Source: Deltaproteobacteria bacterium (GTDB lineage: Bacteria > JAEEML01). Taken from it: a stretch of 17,308 bases of DNA. A program made the translations under genes and the position numbers. Every line of letters begins with the position of its first letter. The stretch's first letter is position 1. The notes under the pieces were generated by a model that made no database searches, was not told the DNA's origin, and saw only the letters and a program-made list of their open reading frames with translations. Below are positions 16,033 to 17,308 of this stretch, in pieces. The stretch spans positions 1 to 17,308 of the forward strand of contig JAEEML010000015.1 in assembly GCA_016283195.1 (NCBI GenBank), written 5' to 3'.

Positions 16033-17308
16033 CTATTGCACTATTGTATTTAAAAGTCTATTAGCTTCAAAATATTTTTCATCTTTAAAAAACTGTTCTG
16101 CCTGTTTCCAAATAAGCCAAGCGCCGTTCTTTTGCTCGGGCGGCAAAGTGGCAATATAGCCCTTTAAATTAGCTAACTTAGTATTAATAAAAGACTTATC
16201 TATAGCTATGGAATCAATAACCGCTGTGGCTTCTCTCGCCAAAAGTTGCTGTTCCTTGGCCGAGGTGCTCTCCTCAAGAGATTTTATAAGGCCATCGAGC
16301 GCGGGCACATCACCCAATAAAAGCCCCTTATCAGCCATGTGGTTTTTAACTTTGACAACTATCATAGCTCCGTTCACCTGCCCGTTATCGGCGCCGGAAA
16401 CCTGAACAATATTGTCGTCAAAGGAGGGCAGTTGCAAAATATCGGAATTCGAGGTGTGCTCAAAAGAGAGAGCCACCACTATGCCGATACCAACCATCAG
16501 CACAGCGGCAAAAACAGCGGCCACAATGTAAGTCAAAGGAACACGGCTAAAAAAGGATTCACCGATTTGGGAAATATTTTTTCCGGTAGCCGGCAAAGCT
16601 TTGGGGAGCGGCTCGGGTTCTAAATCAAAATGCGAGCTGGAATCCATGTCCACAGCCTGATTATTCCGCTGCTCAACATCTTTTACTACATCTTCCAGCA
16701 TGAGGGTCACGGGATCATTAGTCAGATCTTTGGGCCTGGAACCGCAGGCTTCCTCCAGATCTTTACGCAGTTCGCGGAAGGAGCGATAGCGGTCTTCGGG
16801 ATTTAAGGCCATGGCCTTTAAAATTACCCGCTCCATTTTTTTCGATAAATTGGGATTAACGCTGCGCGGCGGGATAACTGCCCCCATGCGAATAGCGTCC
16901 ATGATAGCAAAAATATTATCGCCGCCAAAGGGCAAATAGCCGGTGAGGCAACGGTAAAGAATAACGCCGACAGAATAAATATCCACCGCTGCTGTGGGTT
17001 TTAGGTGATTTAAAACTTCCGGCGCCACATAATGCACAGTGCCGACAGCCGCTCCGGCTTTAGTTACCGAAGTAATATCGGCACCGGTGGAAAAGCCAAA
17101 ATCCAAAATGGAAATCTGAAAACCGGGGCGCACCACAATATTGCCGGGCTTTAAATCGCGATGGATAACGCCCTGAGCGTGGGCGGCATTCATGGCTTTG
17201 CAAACCGAGGAGATAATCTGCGCCGTGTGCCAGGGCGAGAGAATGCCCACCTGCTGCAGAAGGCGCTCCAGGAGAATGCCGTTGCAAAATTCCATAGTGA
17301 TAAAGAAG
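16033..17308 (-). CDS. Transmembrane Ser/Thr protein kinase (Hanks-type), N-terminus outside window
   Basis: The reading frame stays open to the window edge. Codons before the Met at 17295 read FFIT, giving FFITMEFCNG, a typical kinase hinge, so this Met is internal and the glycine-rich loop and catalytic Lys lie beyond the window. Numbering from that Met, HRDLKPGN (45-52), DFG (65-67) and VAPE are intact, with an active-kinase C-lobe to about residue 185. One transmembrane helix follows (about 253-277; TYIVAAVFAAVLMVGIGIVVAL). The final 140 residues, probably periplasmic, are helix-prone with no recognised sensor domain. The kinase should phosphorylate Ser/Thr on cytoplasmic targets, and nearby FHA proteins are natural readers. 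Gene order places it upstream of the zinc-finger/exonuclease/symporter operon, with a 55-base gap. Confidence 0.92.
   Translation of the reverse strand, partial: FFITMEFCNGILLERLLQQVGILSPWHTAQIISSVCKAMNAAHAQGVIHRDLKPGNIVVRPGFQISILDFGFSTGADITSVTKAGAAVGTVHYVAPEVLNHLKPTAAVDIYSVGVILYRCLTGYLPFGGDNIFAIMDAIRMGAVIPPRSVNPNLSKKMERVILKAMALNPEDRYRSFRELRKDLEEACGSRPKDLTNDPVTLMLEDVVKDVEQRNNQAVDMDSSSHFDLEPEPLPKALPATGKNISQIGESFFSRVPLTYIVAAVFAAVLMVGIGIVVALSFEHTSNSDILQLPSFDDNIVQVSGADNGQVNGAMIVVKVKNHMADKGLLLGDVPALDGLIKSLEESTSAKEQQLLAREATAVIDSIAIDKSFINTKLANLKGYIATLPPEQKNGAWLIWKQAEQFFKDEKYFEANRLLNTIVQ

Overview
The window looks like a chromosomal segment of a moderate-GC Gram-negative bacterium, most probably from Myxococcota or a related deltaproteobacterial group. 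Evidence for this is a PilZ-like domain of the myxobacterial type fused to an Hsp70, a membrane Ser/Thr kinase, an FHA plus GGDEF-like regulator, and a secreted Cys-rich lipoprotein with an Asn/Gln-rich spacer. I infer this placement from protein style only, and no phylogenetic marker was tested. Nothing suggests a prophage, integron, transposon or CRISPR locus.

Plus strand, left to right. The end of groES and a complete groEL (1-1886) form the chaperonin operon. After a 164-base gap with a good sigma-70-like promoter comes a probable three-gene operon (2051-5907): a PilZ-Hsp70 fusion lacking the Hsp70 lid, a Nudix hydrolase, and an archaeal/eukaryotic-type prolyl-tRNA synthetase. A Cys-rich lipoprotein with repeated modules follows (6041-7441). 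Next is a tRNA cluster with two identical tRNA-Asp(GTC) genes and one tRNA-Ala(CGC), then a secreted C69-family dipeptidase (7934-9535) whose ribosome binding site lies in a hairpin. Arginyl-tRNA synthetase (9627-11393) and an FHA protein with a degenerate GGDEF domain (11472-12356) complete the plus-strand genes.

Minus strand, read from right to left. A Ser/Thr kinase truncated by the window edge (17308-16033) is followed by a membrane protein with two RanBP2-type zinc fingers (15977-14835), a DEDDh exonuclease (14830-14138) and a sodium:solute symporter (14130-12349). Gaps of 4 and 7 bases join the last three into a likely operon; the kinase lies 55 bases upstream. The symporter gene ends convergently with the FHA gene, overlapping it by 8 bases.

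Most of the window is housekeeping: protein folding, tRNA charging and tRNAs. The less ordinary content is signalling-related: the PilZ-Hsp70 fusion, the probably inactive FHA-GGDEF protein, and the kinase/zinc-finger pair. Several start codons were moved downstream of the longest possible reading frame because a clear Shine-Dalgarno sequence fixes them (proS, the lipoprotein, the dipeptidase, argS and the FHA gene). No gene-free stretch longer than about 165 bases exists apart from the tRNA region.
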